A DNA stretch of 64,000 bases from Styela clava (lineage: Eukaryota; Chordata; Ascidiacea; Stolidobranchia; Styelidae): NCBI RefSeq assembly GCF_964204865.1, contig NC_135252.1, forward strand, positions 17,815,383-17,879,382, read 5' to 3'. This document shows, piece by piece, positions 50,485 to 62,300 of the stretch (its first letter is position 1; every line of letters starts with the position of its first letter). The notes beneath the pieces are model-generated. The model did not search any database. It worked only from the letters and a program-made list of their open reading frames with translations, and was not told the origin of the DNA. The position numbers and the translations under genes were made by a program.

Positions 50485-50777
50485 GTAGGGAGGTATATTT
50501 ATTCATCTTTGATTCATTCATTCCATTCTTATTAATCGAGCTTTGGCGTGAGTGGTCCACAGAGAGCCAAAAGAAGGAGAAACCAAGAATAGGAGAAAGG
50601 GTGTGGCGAAGGTAAATCATTTATTCTTGATTCATTCCATTCTTATTGTACGCGAGTAACAAATTTACGCCCAATTTCCAGATAACACTGCATATTATTG
50701 GTTGCCATAGCCATCAATTCTTAATTGTCAATACAAATCAACAAGTTCTGATTGGCCCAATCCCATCAATTTATATA

Positions 50778-51463
50778 TACCGTATTTCCCGGCGAATAAG
50801 TCGCTTTTCTAGACCCAAATTTTTGGCCTGATTTGGGGGGGGGGGGTCGTCTTATTCGGCGAGTATGATAATTTTCATTACTTATCGATTTTAATCGGTA
50901 AGTATGTTGATAGGTATTTGTTTGTCTGTTTGTCTGACATCTCACGAAAGCGAGATTGAATCTGCTCCAGATTTTGCATGTGCACTCATCATATGCCGTA
51001 CCAGAAGCCTATTGATTTTGGATGAATTATGTCGTATAATTAGCGAGGTATTAATTAACTAGTGATGGGACACAAGGTGTCACTATGGAGTAAAAGCGCT
51101 GTTTTGGGGGATCCCCTAACTTTCGATCATAAGTCTTTGGTCCCTGACCGATAATCTCGTTTTTTTGTTGTCCCTTTTTATGTATTAGGTAATGTACTTT
51201 TAGGATGGACCCTAGATTAAAATTTAAAGACAGTTTGAATTCCTGTAGTTGTTAGGGATTGAATATCACGCTGCGAGAAAAGGTTATTATAGGCTATTTT
51301 AACCAATGCTCAAAAGCCTTTGCATGGTAATTTGAGATTCCGATGTTGTTGCGATCTTACTACCCCGACTTATTCGCAGGTTATATGCAAAAACCCATTT
51401 TATCAGACTTAAAAACATGCCTCGTCTTTTTGCGGGTAGCCTTATTCGCCGGGAAATACGGTA
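50778..51463. mobile_element. TIR element CCGTATTTCCCGGCGAATAAG, with nested repeat
   Basis: TACCGTATTTCCCGGCGAAT and ATTCGCCGGGAAATACGGTA are perfect inverted ends. TA at each end is compatible with a TA target duplication. A run of 13 G lies near 50837. The interior is interrupted by copy 2 of the ~285-bp interspersed repeat (50880-51166). Non-coding. Confidence 0.85.
50880..51166. repeat. Interspersed repeat, copy 2, nested
   Basis: Close match of 36085-36366: ATCGGTAAGTATGTTGATAG, GAATCTGCTCCAGATTTTGC, TTTTGGATGAATTATGTCGT and GTGATGGGACACAAGGTGTC. It sits inside the 50778-51463 element, which dates this copy as the later arrival. Confidence 0.75.
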
Positions 51464-52185
51464 TGTATTTATCTCGTTTGTTAACCCACTCTGTACTGAG
51501 ATGAAATTTAACCTGTCGACTCTGGCGAATGAAAATCACAAACATAGCAACAACGATCACAAATATATTGGGAATATTTTATTGGAACACCATACAATTT
51601 CAAAAAAAAACTATAAATTGAGGATCCGGATCAAGATCATCATTCTGAAAAGTAGAAAAAAAACAAAGTTAGGTCATTTTCAAGAATCATTTAGCTATTA
51701 TGGAGTTGAAATAAACTTATACTTATTCTGGGACATAATATAACTTAATTGGTTGTATTAAAATGTAGAATTCTTCATAACAAGAGAGCTTTGTACAAAT
51801 ATAGGGATACAAAGATGAAGTGACTAGTATGGCCATCACAAATTCGACCGAATGTAATGCACCTGTGAACTCTACTAGTTGGAAGATTTGGAGCCCAGTA
51901 GTGATGATTGAGTATTAAAATTTGAGGTAAATTAGTAGTAAAATAAGCTTTTTTTCGCAATAATACCAATTGCACAAAATGATCCATTCATGCCCATTTT
52001 TATCACCTCAGATCTTTACAGTAAATAAAAATCATTGCAACCTCAGTTTAAAAACTAAACAGAAGTATCAAACAATGTAGGCTGATCATCATAGGCAAGG
52101 CTTGGTATTGCAGAATACAGAGGCACAAAATACAGGAGGATTTCTGTTAGCTTTCTGGTGGACTATACATTATATATAGCCTATT

Positions 52186-52191
52186 TTTATT
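52186..52191 (-). terminator. Candidate poly(A) signal of ATP5F1E
   Basis: AATAAA on the minus strand, 45 bp beyond the stop of the proposed third exon (52236). Confidence 0.5.
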
Positions 52192-52235
52192 GAAATTCTC
52201 CACTCTTAACCTAATACCACAGAATCATATGGTAT

Positions 52236-53740
52236 TCATGGACAATAACCTGAGATGTCGCTGCTAAATGACCAGTCTTGGTTCATCACTGGTTCCTCTC
52301 CCCAAAAAAACTGCGAGGTTATATAATTTTTCGAATAATGTATACGCTGGATATTTTCTGGTAGGAAAAAATAAACTTGTCTTAACTTAACCACATGAAC
52401 AGGAGAAATAGGACAAAATAAAAACAATTTGATTTACATGGCAATTCTACTGCCAAACCAGTACAAAATACCTAGATTGTAAAAGTAACAAAGTCAACCT
52501 ACTTTTAAATTCACCAACTGGTTTACCATCTTGCCAATATTTAGTGATGACAGATTTTGATGATCGTTGTTGGGCTGCTTCTTGAAGTTCTGGCTTCAAT
52601 GCTTGCCGAACAACACGTGCGCATATTGATGAATATCGGATGTATCTAGACGAAATAAGCATATCAGATTTAGATTCCAGGATCGCTGGTAATGGTTGAA
52701 CTCATTCAAATACAACACAATAAATGTTGATGCCCATATATTTTTATTTTATATATAGAAGTTCTTGTTCTTGCTGAGAACAAAAAACGTAGGCTTAGAA
52801 GATAACACAGGGTGGGGTCCACGGATGTCGGCTTCGGGGGCAAAGTTATTTCAAAATTATCTTTGCATTGTTTGCGGTCCATGATAGTGCCAAGAATAGC
52901 CAACGGGCCTGGCTTTGGACCACCCTGAGATAACATATTCATAAGATGACCAAATAACCAAATGTCTAGCAAGTGTTAATCATAAATAATGAGTAGTTGA
53001 TTTTAATGAAGACTTTTAATAACACCTTCCGATCTAAAATTTGTACGTTTTAAACCTTACCTAAGGTTTTGTTTACTCTTCTGAATCTGTAATCAGTTTT
53101 ATTTATTTTCTTTTATCAATTTTTTTATTAAGAAGGACTCGATTTTAGACTATACCATAGTTGTAAATGTTATCATGTTTACAACTACAAATTTTCAGGT
53201 TCACCAAAGTTAAGGAAAACGGTTTGCCTTTGTCATCTCTGTGATAACGTTAATCTTATTACTGTGTTAATACTGTAATAGCATCACATCAGTGATCTCC
53301 AGCAGCTTATTGTATCATTCTCTTCACTTTTAAATGAGAACTCAGAACCCCACATTGGGCAGACTTGTACAAATAAAACCTTATAATTTCAGTGGAAACT
53401 ACTTAGATATCTTCGCTGTCACTTGAATACAGTAATATGCAGCAGCAGAGCAAATTCCAGGTGCCTATTTTTCATGTTTTGCTCGCCCTGTGAGGTTCAA
53501 GTGCTTTAGTTTTCTGTATTGTCTCACTTTATGCCAGAGTAGTTAAAATGAATGGTTGCGCGTGCGCTACATCTTGGGATCGAGAGTAAACGCACAAGCA
53601 TCCGCAAATCCTTGTCAAAAACCAGCAACAGGCTTTGTTTGTTATCATTACATAGCCGTGTGCTTTGTTCAGATAGAGAAAAAGAGACGCTCAAAAATTT
53701 ATACTCACGTCATCCCAGCTTGCCTCCACGGAGCAACCAT
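52236..53740 (-). CDS. ATP5F1E: Mitochondrial ATP synthase F1 epsilon subunit
   Basis: Small subunit of the F1 central stalk of the mitochondrial ATP synthase, at the foot of gamma and delta. Exon 1 (53709-53740) encodes MVAPWRQAGMT up to a GTGAGT donor. Exon 2 (52503-52645) follows a CTAG acceptor in phase and gives YIRYSSICARVVRQALKPEL, then QEAAQQRSSK and WQDGKPVGEFK. This matches the animal epsilon pattern WRQAGxxYIRYSxICAxxVRxALK. The C-terminus is less certain. A strong donor (GTAGGT, 52497-52502) can join a TTTTTTCCTACCAG acceptor to exon 3 (52236-52357), giving 98 residues. Reading through the donor instead gives 76 residues with a stop at 52447. Known epsilon subunits are about 50-60 residues, so either form has an unusual tail. 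Intron 1 contains a 120-bp MITE. No presequence is seen, as is normal for this subunit. Confidence 0.86.
52808..52927. mobile_element. 120-bp hAT-like MITE in ATP5F1E intron 1
   Basis: The left end CAGGGTGGGGTCCA and right end TGGACCACCCTG are inverted. Perfect 8-bp duplications AGATAACA are at 52800-52807 and 52928-52935. It is among the smallest complete elements in the window. Confidence 0.88.
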
Positions 53741-55565
53741 TTTTCCTGATTAAATAAATAATTCAAACGAACGCGAATTTAAGAGAGTTAGACGAAAACC
53801 ACGGGCCCAAATCGCAGATGACTGACCTTCCTGCTGTAAATTAGCTGTAGCGAAAATACTCCGAATGGCATTTTATTGTTCGATGGCGACAACTGGTGGC
53901 ATCTCGTATTTTGGTAATTGATCACTAGATGACAGTAAAGCTAATATTTTCCAATTTTTCCACAGTTGCCGTTTTTCTTAGACGTTTGCAATTAGTCTAA
54001 TCGTAAATTAGTGAATTTCTATATATTTTATTAGTTATTGTAATAATAATTCTAAGTGTTGAAATAAATTGATAAAGTTTTGTAGTCCAACACATAATTA
54101 AAGTTTTATATTATAATATCAAATTTAAATTTCTGCCAAAACAAAATATCGAGGCCTGAATCGTTTTGCCATATGGTCGGGTTTGCTTTTCGGCGATGCT
54201 GGAGCTTCTTCAAATTACAACAACTTCAGTAGACTTACGCAGCCGCACACTGTAGGTAGGTACATAGGAAAAAAAGAAAAAATATAATACACTGTAGATC
54301 GCCAGATCTACCGTATCTATGTACCGTCCTGGATTATACGGTCTGACGGTACCGGTAGCGGTATGGTACGGTACCGGTACTCTTAAGGCAGTAACGTCAG
54401 CAGGCTACGTCTGCTGTGGGTCGTTAAGTTTAAGCCTATACAGTTAGGCTAGTTACCTTATAGGCCTACGCCTGTACGCTGTCGATAAGCTGCTATATCT
54501 GTATATACAGATATATATAGTTTATGTCTGTATGTGGATATGGCACGGTTTATATACGGTACCATAGCCTACTTCGTTTTTCTATTTCTGGTGTGCAGTT
54601 TAATTTTTCAAAACAATTTTATTTGACAAAGCTAGACGCAGCTAGACCCTATATTTCTTCTGTAATGTAATAATTTCTGTTTGCACTTCAGACATGTTAT
54701 GGTAAACACATGCATTTTTGACTGAAAATGAGATAATGGACTAGGGTGGTTTAGCCACTTTGCGGCCACGACCTATTTGCAGACATCGACTTCATCGATT
54801 AAATTAATGCCGTAAAAATTAACGAACCGCGACGATATTTCTCACGCGTTATCGTCCACTTATCTCTCGTAGCTCTGCGAAATTACACTAAGAGCTTGAA
54901 AATCCATACAAATATAAGAGATAAAAAGATGAAACTTGGCAGGTGGGTTGAGTTGTGTTTCTTTTAACCATCTTTAAAGTTTCGCGTTTCTACATTTGAA
55001 GGAGGGGGAATAGAGGGGTGCGCATTTCCAATACGTCGATAATATCTTTGTTGACCAATTTGCGACCACCATGTTTTTGTCTCTTTGATTGCTGTGATGC
55101 CGTGCTTTGTTTATAATTTGACAAGTTTTGTTCGAAATAACCGTGTTCTTAAAATATATGACGGTCAGAAATGCAATTAGAAGCCCAATTTTTTCACGCA
55201 TGGCTTCGTATGCTCTAGTCTACCCGCAGCAGAAACGATGTTTAAGGCTTGAAATTCGTGGTCGCACCTCGGTCGTTCGGTCGCAAATACGTCTTCCGAG
55301 TGTCATACTTTGGTGGCTTGTATAGCTTTAACCCCTGGTCATAGAAAGTTAATTCGAAGTTTAGCGTGCAGAATAAATGCCTACGGTGCCTAATCACCTA
55401 CGGTGAAAAAATTAACGGGTGAGAAATATTGGTTTTTGTTTTATAGCGGGTTTGAATGAAATCGTCCGCAGACTGGCTACACCACCCTATATAACATTCA
55501 TGCTTTCATTCCTGTTTAGACTAAGAAAAAAATTGTAAAATTAAGAGTTATCATCTAATGTGCTT
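53741..55565. other. Divergent intergenic region between ATP5F1E and LYPLA
   Basis: 1.8 kb between two head-to-head genes, so it must hold both promoters. GGTACCGGTA-type short palindromes cluster at 54340-54385, and TATATACAGATATATATA lies near 54502. No coding exon is seen. Confidence 0.5.
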
Positions 55566-56363
55566 ATGTGCAAATTTTTAAACGTGAGATCATTGATAGC
55601 ACAATTCACCGTGCTTAACATTGTTACTGGACGACAAAGTTGTACGAGCCTATCACAAATGGCTTCTTCATCTGGTGAGTGTGTCGTTAACGCTACTGGA
55701 AAGCCCACTGGATTAGTTATTTTTCTTCATGGATTAGGAGATACAGGAGATGGCTGGTGCAGCCTTTTCGAAACAATTCGGCAAAAAAATGTAAAGTATG
55801 TGTTCCCACATGCGGAGAAGATGCCTGTTAGTTTGAATATGGGGATGAGAATGCCGTCCTGGTTCGATATCAAATCTCTTGATATGTCTGGAGAAGAAGA
55901 TGAAGCTGGTATCACTAAATCGGCCGAACGTATTCGAGAGTTGATTAAAAAAGAACAAAAAGCATATTCAATACCAAGCAATCGTGTAATTTTGGGAGGT
56001 TTTTCAATGGGAGGAGCATTGGCTTTATATACTGGATTAACTCACAAAGAACCACTAGGGGGTTTAATTTTACTCAGTTCGTGGCTTCCTCTTCGAGAAA
56101 AATTTTCGAAATCGCAAGATGAATTTTCCTTGGTTAATCAAACCTGCCCTATATTTCAGGGACATGGAGAGGCAGATCCGATAGTCAATATAAAATTTGG
56201 AAGTATAACTCATGAAGTGTTGCATAAAGCTAGAAAAGCTGCAGGGCAATCTGATCCACCCGTCCAATTCAATACTTATAAACATCTCGGTCATTCTTCA
56301 AGTGATCAAGAAATGAAGGATGTCTTGCAGTTTGTACAGAAACATCTGTCAGAATGTTCATAG
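55566..56363 (+). CDS. LYPLA1: Acyl-protein thioesterase (LYPLA1/2 type), intronless
   Basis: Serine hydrolase that removes palmitate from cysteines of membrane-bound proteins and also hydrolyses lysophospholipids; alpha/beta-hydrolase fold, cytosolic. From the first ATG (55566) it is 265 residues; from the second in-frame ATG (55659, MASSSGE) it is 234, close to the usual ~230. Motifs in order: FLHGLGDTGDGW (oxyanion region), PHAEKMPVSLNMGMRMPSWF, the nucleophile elbow GGFSMGGALALYTGL (Ser), GHGEADPIV (catalytic Asp) and LGHSSSDQEM (catalytic His). The complete triad suggests an active enzyme. The long form starts MC, the palmitoylation context found in APT proteins. There is no intron within the frame, unlike the split neighbours, so an old retrocopy is possible. 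ATTAAA at 56491 is a candidate poly(A) signal. LYPLAL1 is excluded by the PSWFD and ALSLYT-like motifs. Confidence 0.95.
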   Translation: MCKFLNVRSLIAQFTVLNIVTGRQSCTSLSQMASSSGECVVNATGKPTGLVIFLHGLGDTGDGWCSLFETIRQKNVKYVFPHAEKMPVSLNMGMRMPSWFDIKSLDMSGEEDEAGITKSAERIRELIKKEQKAYSIPSNRVILGGFSMGGALALYTGLTHKEPLGGLILLSSWLPLREKFSKSQDEFSLVNQTCPIFQGHGEADPIVNIKFGSITHEVLHKARKAAGQSDPPVQFNTYKHLGHSSSDQEMKDVLQFVQKHLSECS

Positions 56364-57957
56364 GAAATACCGAAAATTGTTTCAATGTGCTTTCAAAACA
56401 TCTGCTCTTTCACATCAGATACTGACATCTTTCTAAGGCTAATTGATATATTTATTATGTCGAAAATTCAAGAATGGCAATAAGTTTGAAATTAAATATG
56501 CTGGATGCTTTTCCTGAAATTGAATGTTTTTTTATGTATTCGGTAAAAATATATTCGTAATATGCAATCATGATTCTGCAAAAAAAAATCCTTTATTAAT
56601 CTAAATCAAATTTGTAACGTAACGATGAAAAATTCTATAATAGCAAATTTTTCTGAAAGGGACAAATTCCTAAATAATTTATGATTTTTTAAAATTACCA
56701 TATAATTACACCGACTTCTTACGATAAACTGATTAGAGTTTGAGAGATGCATCTAATCTATAAATACTCGATGTAAAAAATCTATGTATCAGTCATATGT
56801 TTTGTTTGATCAGAGTTTTGTACTTGGGCTACCTTTTATGTGTAATTTTCTGGGAACTAGACATTAGAATACAACTCACTCCGGCTTCTTAAGTTCATAA
56901 ATCTGTACAAAATAATTGGTTAATTGTTCTCATACTTGATATAGACTGGTATCAGGCCGGGACGCTGTGATTCAGCATATGATAAAGTAGCCTTATTAAC
57001 TTTCTTCTCCTATGAGATGAAATTCCTATTTTTAGAATATGGACTCATGTTTTGACTGGAATTTGTTGATATTCAAATTAGTGCCGGGGCACTCAACTAT
57101 ATTTTATGAACTACCATTGCTAACGTTCAATGCTTGTATCTTATAATAAAAACTTATTGTTACACCAAAATAATATAATAACAACTTTAATAATGAATGA
57201 TAAATATTTGTGAGCAGTATAATTAGTAATTTATAATCTCTCAATTTTTGCTTGATTTTCTAGTGTTAAAAGCCAAAGATATTTGCTATAAATGATTTTA
57301 GGAATTTGTTTACATTTTCATATTTGAAGATGAAGTTTACGCTATTTTCACCTGAATTGATAATTTCTGAGAAATCTTTCACTTTGAAGATATCTTTATG
57401 AAGTTTAGTATATGTTTGCTACGGAGCTACTATTAATTTGAACGAAGTTTCAGAACAATGCAACATGAGGATTCATATTCCTACTTCTTTTTACTTCAAA
57501 ATTAGTTTCAACATTTATCAATTTACTATTCTGTTGTTTTTTATGTTGCAGTTTTGTATATTCAAAAGCCATATTGAACCGAGTATGTGCCACCTTTAGA
57601 ACTAAAGCTGCCCACGAAATAACTCCCACACTTTCATATACAGTAATCAAAGATCTGCGTTGTTTCTCTGTATATTATGATTCGTATCTTTAACATTAAA
57701 GGCCTTGATTATTTAGTTCCTTGTTGCAGAATGTGGCATCTTATACATCAAATAGTTCACATAAAACAGTTTTCATTAAAAATTCAGCTTTTTGCAAATT
57801 ATTGAACCAGTAACTACTATTGTGTATATTATTTTTAAATTCAATGTTTTGGATTGTAATTCTTATATTTGCTTGTGTGGGTGACAAATGAGAATTTGGT
57901 CGAACGAAAACAATTCCATCAGCTATGCCCCACTGTTGATCTGTTTTTTTTATTTAG
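56364..57957. other. LYPLA 3' flank, no gene recognised
   Basis: AT-rich sequence; ATTAAA at 56491 and AATAAA at 57145 are candidate 3' end signals. The TATTTAG acceptor at 57951-57957 belongs to the next gene, so an untranslated exon of that gene may lie in this interval. Confidence 0.45.
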
Positions 57958-57962
57958 ATTTT

Positions 57963-59300
57963 ATGAGACCAAATACCATGGATAGGTTTAGTAGGAAAGT
58001 ACAATGGGATGTAAAACGTTCAGTATTTATTGCAAGTTCGTTCTATCTTTTCTACTATGGAGGGAAAGCTTGTCTTCTTCCATTTATCACTCTTTATTTT
58101 CGACAAATGGGATTAACAGCTTCACAGACTGGTCTTGTACTTGGAATGAAATCATTGCTATGGTTTTGTGTTTCACCGATATGGATGGCTCTTGCACACA
58201 GGTTTGTTAAGTATCTCTCTCTCTCTCTCAATTTAGGACTGTTTTCATTTGAATGACACCTTTTTTTACTATAGGAAAGAATTGTAAGTTTAATACAATT
58301 AGAGGAAGTATAAACAGATGGAGATGAATCATGACTTTGTTCCTATAGAGACTGTGCATCAGCTCATAAATATTTTTTTGTGGCGAAGTATAGTTTAATC
58401 AATGGCAACTACCTATAGGTTACAATACAAAGGGTTTCCATATACCTATCTTAGTTTTCAATATTCAAAGTGATGATTTTTTATGGCAAAATATTTTCTT
58501 CTAAGAATGTGACGAAAATAGTTTTAATTACGAAAATGACTAGCCTATAACCTGAAATCCTATTAATAACCAATCTTCCAATATCACTATACAAATTTTT
58601 CTTTTGTGTTTGCCGAATTTAAATTGATGTTTCAGCAATAAGAATTTGGTGTTATTAACACAATTACCATAATTATGAATCTTATCATTATCCATGCAGT
58701 AATTGTAATTACATTAAGAAGTCATTTATCTTGTTGAACACACAAATATTATAAAAATAAATAACAATTTTCAGGGTGAATAAAACAAGGACTATCCTGT
58801 GCTACAGTATATTCATTGTAATTGGAAGTAACCTATCTCTCACTCTTCTTCCAACTGTCAATAACGACCTTCCATTGCAAATATGTCTCAATGAATCTCC
58901 ACCGTTTTCAACCAAATGGCATTCTGTAGAAGTTCGACATAATATTACGACTCCTATTTTGCTAATGAGTAAGTTAATAAATATTTCAAATTTAGTGTAT
59001 CCAGATAACAGATTTAGTGTATTCAGATTGTTTTTGCTATTGGAAATAACAAATCAATTCGTTATGCCTAAAATGGATTGCTTATTTGATAAAAATAATA
59101 TGAACATGTATTTCATATTGTTTCTTTCATTTGAAATTCATGATAGACAAGCTCTATCATACATATGTGATATTGTAACGACATTTTTAATATATATCCA
59201 ATTTTCTTGCCTTTTTATAACGAGGAATATTCTCCTAGTAAGTAGTAGTATTATATTTGTATATATTTTATCAATTTGGCTTGGTCTGCCTTCAAGATAA
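57963..59300 (+). CDS. MFSD6: MFSD6-like major facilitator, 5' part or truncated copy
   Basis: Multi-pass membrane protein of the MFS_1-like group. Exon 1 (coding 57963-58201) follows a TTTTTTTATTTAG acceptor and encodes WDVKRSVFIASSFYLFYYGG, then LLPFITLYFRQMGLTASQTG and LVLGMKSLLWFCVSPIWMAL-AHR. This is the first two membrane segments with the typical MFSD6 LGLTASQ-G-L-G pattern. Exon 2 starts at 58775 in phase (AHRVNKTRTILCYSIF..), giving a third membrane segment and an Asn-glycosylation-rich loop. Read through, the frame stops at 59300 (254 residues), far short of a 12-segment carrier. A consensus donor GTAAGT at 58970, in the codon for Ser after PILLM, could instead splice to exons beyond. 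I found no convincing later exon before the window ends; 60192-60404 is only a candidate. It is either a gene continuing past the window or a decayed, truncated copy. Confidence 0.62.
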
Positions 59301-62300
59301 AAATTATTCCTTAATCAAAATTATTTCTGTAATAAATATTATGGCAAGAAATTTGAATTTTGTGGTAATCAAATTTTTTAACCATTAATCCCTGCTGTTC
59401 AGTCTGCTTTGTATTTATTTATGAAGCGTGTCATTTCCTGTATTTGAACCATAGACAGGAAATGATGTGGTTTTGTTAATATTTTATTTAATTCTAAAGC
59501 CAGCTTGTCTTGATTATCCTCAGCAGACCAGACCACGCTTATTTGCTTATTTAACAAGAATGATCATTTTCAATCGATTACGGTAGTTAATAATGTAAAT
59601 TGCATGACAAAATTGTTTCCCAAAAAACCGCTGTATTCCTAGAATTATTTTCGCAAAATTTGGCCATAATAAAATGAAGCATCTTGTTTTGATTAGTTTT
59701 GGGCCCGTTTTATGAATAGGATCAGATTCAATGAATATTTCAAAATACACAATATTTGCTATTGTCGTCTCTTTTCTTTACTTCAACAAAAAAGGATTAA
59801 TTTCCGAGTTCTGTATACCAGCAAGAAATACCATAAATTTATTAATTTCAAATTGTAGATGAGATTAAAAATCTATAACGTTATCGCGTATGTTTTTTCG
59901 TTCTATTTTTCTGGTGAATCATCATTATCGTTTTGTCAAAAACATAAATGTCATAACCTGTATTATTCATATTACACCCTCACACTCTTGTCAGATGAAA
60001 CTTCCTGACTTGAGACTCTATAGTTATTGTTATTATTAGGCCAATGCTTTTGTGATTTGCTCATTATTAACATTCATTACATATTTTAATGCTTACCTGT
60101 ATATCCTCAATTAAATATGGAAATTATGATTGTTAAAATAATTTGGATAAATTAGTTTTCTAGTTCAATTCAGTAAATACACAAACAATATATGTTCTTG
60201 GTACTCTTCTTATTGCAATTCTTCGCTTTATTAATTGCAATGACCATCTATCAGTTTTTAAAACAACGTCTTCGAAAGCATTCAAAGTATTGCAAAAACA
60301 AATGGAATCGAACCTATAGCTCTGAACTTGACAGTGAGGCTTGCAACTTTCCTATGATTATGTATTTTACTTCTAATGGAAGGCTTGTGATCGACCTTTT
60401 TTGAAAAAATCACATGAATGGAAAATTGCTGTAGTGATAATTTTATACATATGAAAGAGCTCATATTTTTCAACTATTATTTGGTAATATATTATTTCGA
60501 TCAATACTCAAGTGTCAGCTCTTCCCAATATCTTGAATGACTCCCTCTCTATACCACTAATTGATGTCGTATTTATTTGAATACATTAATAACAATCAGT
60601 GTTAACTCTAAGCAAATTATGAGTGCGAAAGTGCTTCGCAGTCCAAAAAAAAAGTGCGAAAGTGCTTTTGCCGATTTTAACAAGTTAGGTGCCCTAGCCT
60701 TTCATATAACCCATTTAAAACGGCATAGATACTCGAAAAAGCGCTCCTCCGGTTAATATTATGAATTAAAGAGAAGCCTTTCCGTTAACGAGTTCCCTTT
60801 AAGCGAATTCATGTTTAATTAAAACAAGCGAATTCATCGGCAACGAAATGACATCTGCTAACACCTGCCGCCGACAAAACTTTCATGCAATGTATCACGG
60901 TGTCAGTTGCTTACTCGTGTAAACAGCGAAGACTTTCACATTTGTTACTCCTTCCAACTAACAGACACGAGGCAGGCTGGAAACCATATTAGTTACAGGG
61001 TGGATCGTTTGTACAAATCCCGTGCAAAATAATCTCCCCCCCCCCAAATATAAATAGCAATCAACTAATTAGGGTTAGGTGCGATGGAAATTCAACTTTT
61101 CGATTCATCCCTAAACCTAATCTGATAATTATTAATTTGTGATTTTGAACCACTTTGAAAGTCGCCACCTGCTGTTTTAAAAGATAGGTTAACCTACGTT
61201 CCCTCCGGAATATTATGCAGGATACTCCCCTGTTTTAGGAGATAGGTTGACCTACTTTCTTTTCAACATTTTTTCTCCGAAATATTACACAAGATCACTT
61301 TGAAAATCCTCCCGTTTCGTGAGCTAGCGTGACCTAATTTCTCGTTTACATTTATATTATACTATTTCAGAGCTTACCGAAAGACAAGTAATTTTTGAAT
61401 GTCGACATGCCTTGGTTTGCGTGCGAGTTAGTTTAAATCGGGCAGAAAACATCATATATTGGCAAAATGTTTAGTAATGTCATGTACTTTCAGCATTCAT
61501 AAATAGCACTCTTTGTAATGCTGCTGACCTAGTATCAAATATTCGCATCACAATGCCACTTGCGAGGTTTCCATATATTTCAATTACACTAATAGGAACG
61601 ATGACATCAAAGAGTTTTCTTTTGCGAAGGTACACTAAATATAACGAGGGTGATTCTTGAGAAAAACATGAATATAAAAAATAAACGAATGATATGATAA
61701 TGGATCCCAAATAATTTTGAGAGTGTCTCGAAATACCAATCCATTTGATAAAGTTTGTAAAGTTTAGAAACCAACAAACAAAAAATAACTTATCCTAAAA
61801 CACAATTAAAATTCAGTCGGCAATAAATTCGTCGCCAAGACGATGCCATACAAAACAAAAAAGATTTGGTCGCGAGAGATACGTGAGATGACTACCGTTG
61901 TTTTTTAAGCAGAATGTAAAAAAAATTATAATTAATAAACGGGAGTTACGACGCCCTTTACACATGGTGTGTATTAAACTTCCCTGGTAAGTACTTTGGT
62001 AAGTACTATTATTATTGTACCTATACACCTGTTGGAGTATTTCGGACAATTTCGAATTTAAAATAAATGAAATCCCGACATATAATAAAGACGCAAAAGT
62101 AAAATGAACATTTATTGAAAAAGTTATTACTTAAGAAAGACAACATGATCGTACAATTCCGCCAAAACCTAAATGTTCGCAAGTGAGATGATAAATAAAT
62201 ACTTCCCTGTATTCGACCAATTAACTTTAGTGTATCGTTGTTCTGCCAACAAACATCCGGGTGCAAAATATTTCCGTCCTGTGATATGCTCACAAATATA

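Noticed and set aside
60192-60404. Last exon of the MFSD6-like gene
   Set aside because: An in-frame stop lies just upstream with no AG between it and the frame, so it cannot be spliced on in frame; kept only as a possible relic.
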